Below are positions 5,152-5,222 of a stretch of 5,222 nucleotides of DNA, in pieces (the stretch's first letter is position 1; each line of letters starts with the position of its first letter). The notes under the pieces are model-generated. The model was not told the origin of the DNA and did no database searches. It saw nothing but the letters and a program-made list of their open reading frames with translations. Made by a program: the position numbers and the translations under genes. The stretch is from Methanobacteriota archaeon (GTDB lineage Archaea > Halobacteriota > Bog-38 > Methanoflorentales > Methanoflorentaceae): the NCBI GenBank assembly GCA_003170935.1, contig PMYA01000145.1:1-5222 (forward strand), given 5' to 3'.

Positions 5152-5152
5152 T

Positions 5153-5222
5153 ATGAGTGAAGACGAAGAAGCAGCAAAGAAAAACGAATACAAAAGAATA
5201 ATGGCCGAGATAGGTACTGGCA
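5153..5222 (+). CDS. Start of a gene coupled to the membrane protein (partial, runs off the window)
   Basis: ATG at 5153 follows the TAA of the membrane-protein gene by one base. GAGGTGA (5140-5146), inside the end of that gene, is a strong ribosome site six bases from the ATG. The visible 23 codons read MSEDEEAAKKNEYKRIMAEI and on. They form a very charged, probably helical N-terminus, and the frame is open to the window edge. Tight coupling indicates that the two products are made together. The family cannot be told from what is visible. Confidence 0.7.
   Translation, partial: MSEDEEAAKKNEYKRIMAEIGTG

Overview
The window looks like archaeal DNA, probably from a methanogen of the Methanomicrobia (inference). 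The reasons are TATA-box-like promoters about 25-30 bases ahead of start codons, some with almost no leader; one very clear GGAGGT ribosome binding site; two multi-pass membrane proteins that I recognise as DUF6159-like and DUF998-like; and an archaeal-type tyrosine recombinase end. No rRNA, tRNA, CRISPR array or complete insertion sequence is visible.

Layout. 1-548 is an A/T-rich stretch with no convincing gene. 549-1052 (+) encodes a helix-turn-helix protein built like phage terminase small subunits or transposase-type DNA-binding proteins. 1053-1644 has no full-size gene. It starts with a ribosome-site-plus-ATG that stops after ten codons and then holds several short reading frames, as if the partner of the HTH gene had been lost or had decayed. 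1645-2502 (+) encodes a six-helix DUF6159-like membrane protein behind a strong TATA box. 2503-2905 is intergenic, with two inverted repeats and a complete archaeal promoter. 2906-3460 (+) is a very GC-rich DUF998-like membrane protein. Directly after its stop lies the C-terminal catalytic end of a tyrosine integrase (about 3518-3736), without the rest of the gene. From about 3740 to the end the sequence is A/T-richer and accessory in character: a small soluble protein on the minus strand (3978-4334), then divergently a three-helix membrane protein (4510-5151) coupled by one base to a further gene (from 5153) that runs off the window.

Interpretation. The window appears to be a genomic-island junction. 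The two conserved membrane genes are probably ordinary archaeal genes. The terminase-like HTH gene, the integrase remnant and the small orphan genes look like debris or cargo of mobile elements. The most interesting candidate for something undescribed is the right-hand divergent locus (3978-5222). Its membrane protein has a charged cytoplasmic N-terminus followed by three helices, loosely like the SLATT/Pycsar-type membrane effectors, and its tightly coupled partner is only partly visible. That link is an inference from topology and a few residues, not a recognised family match.
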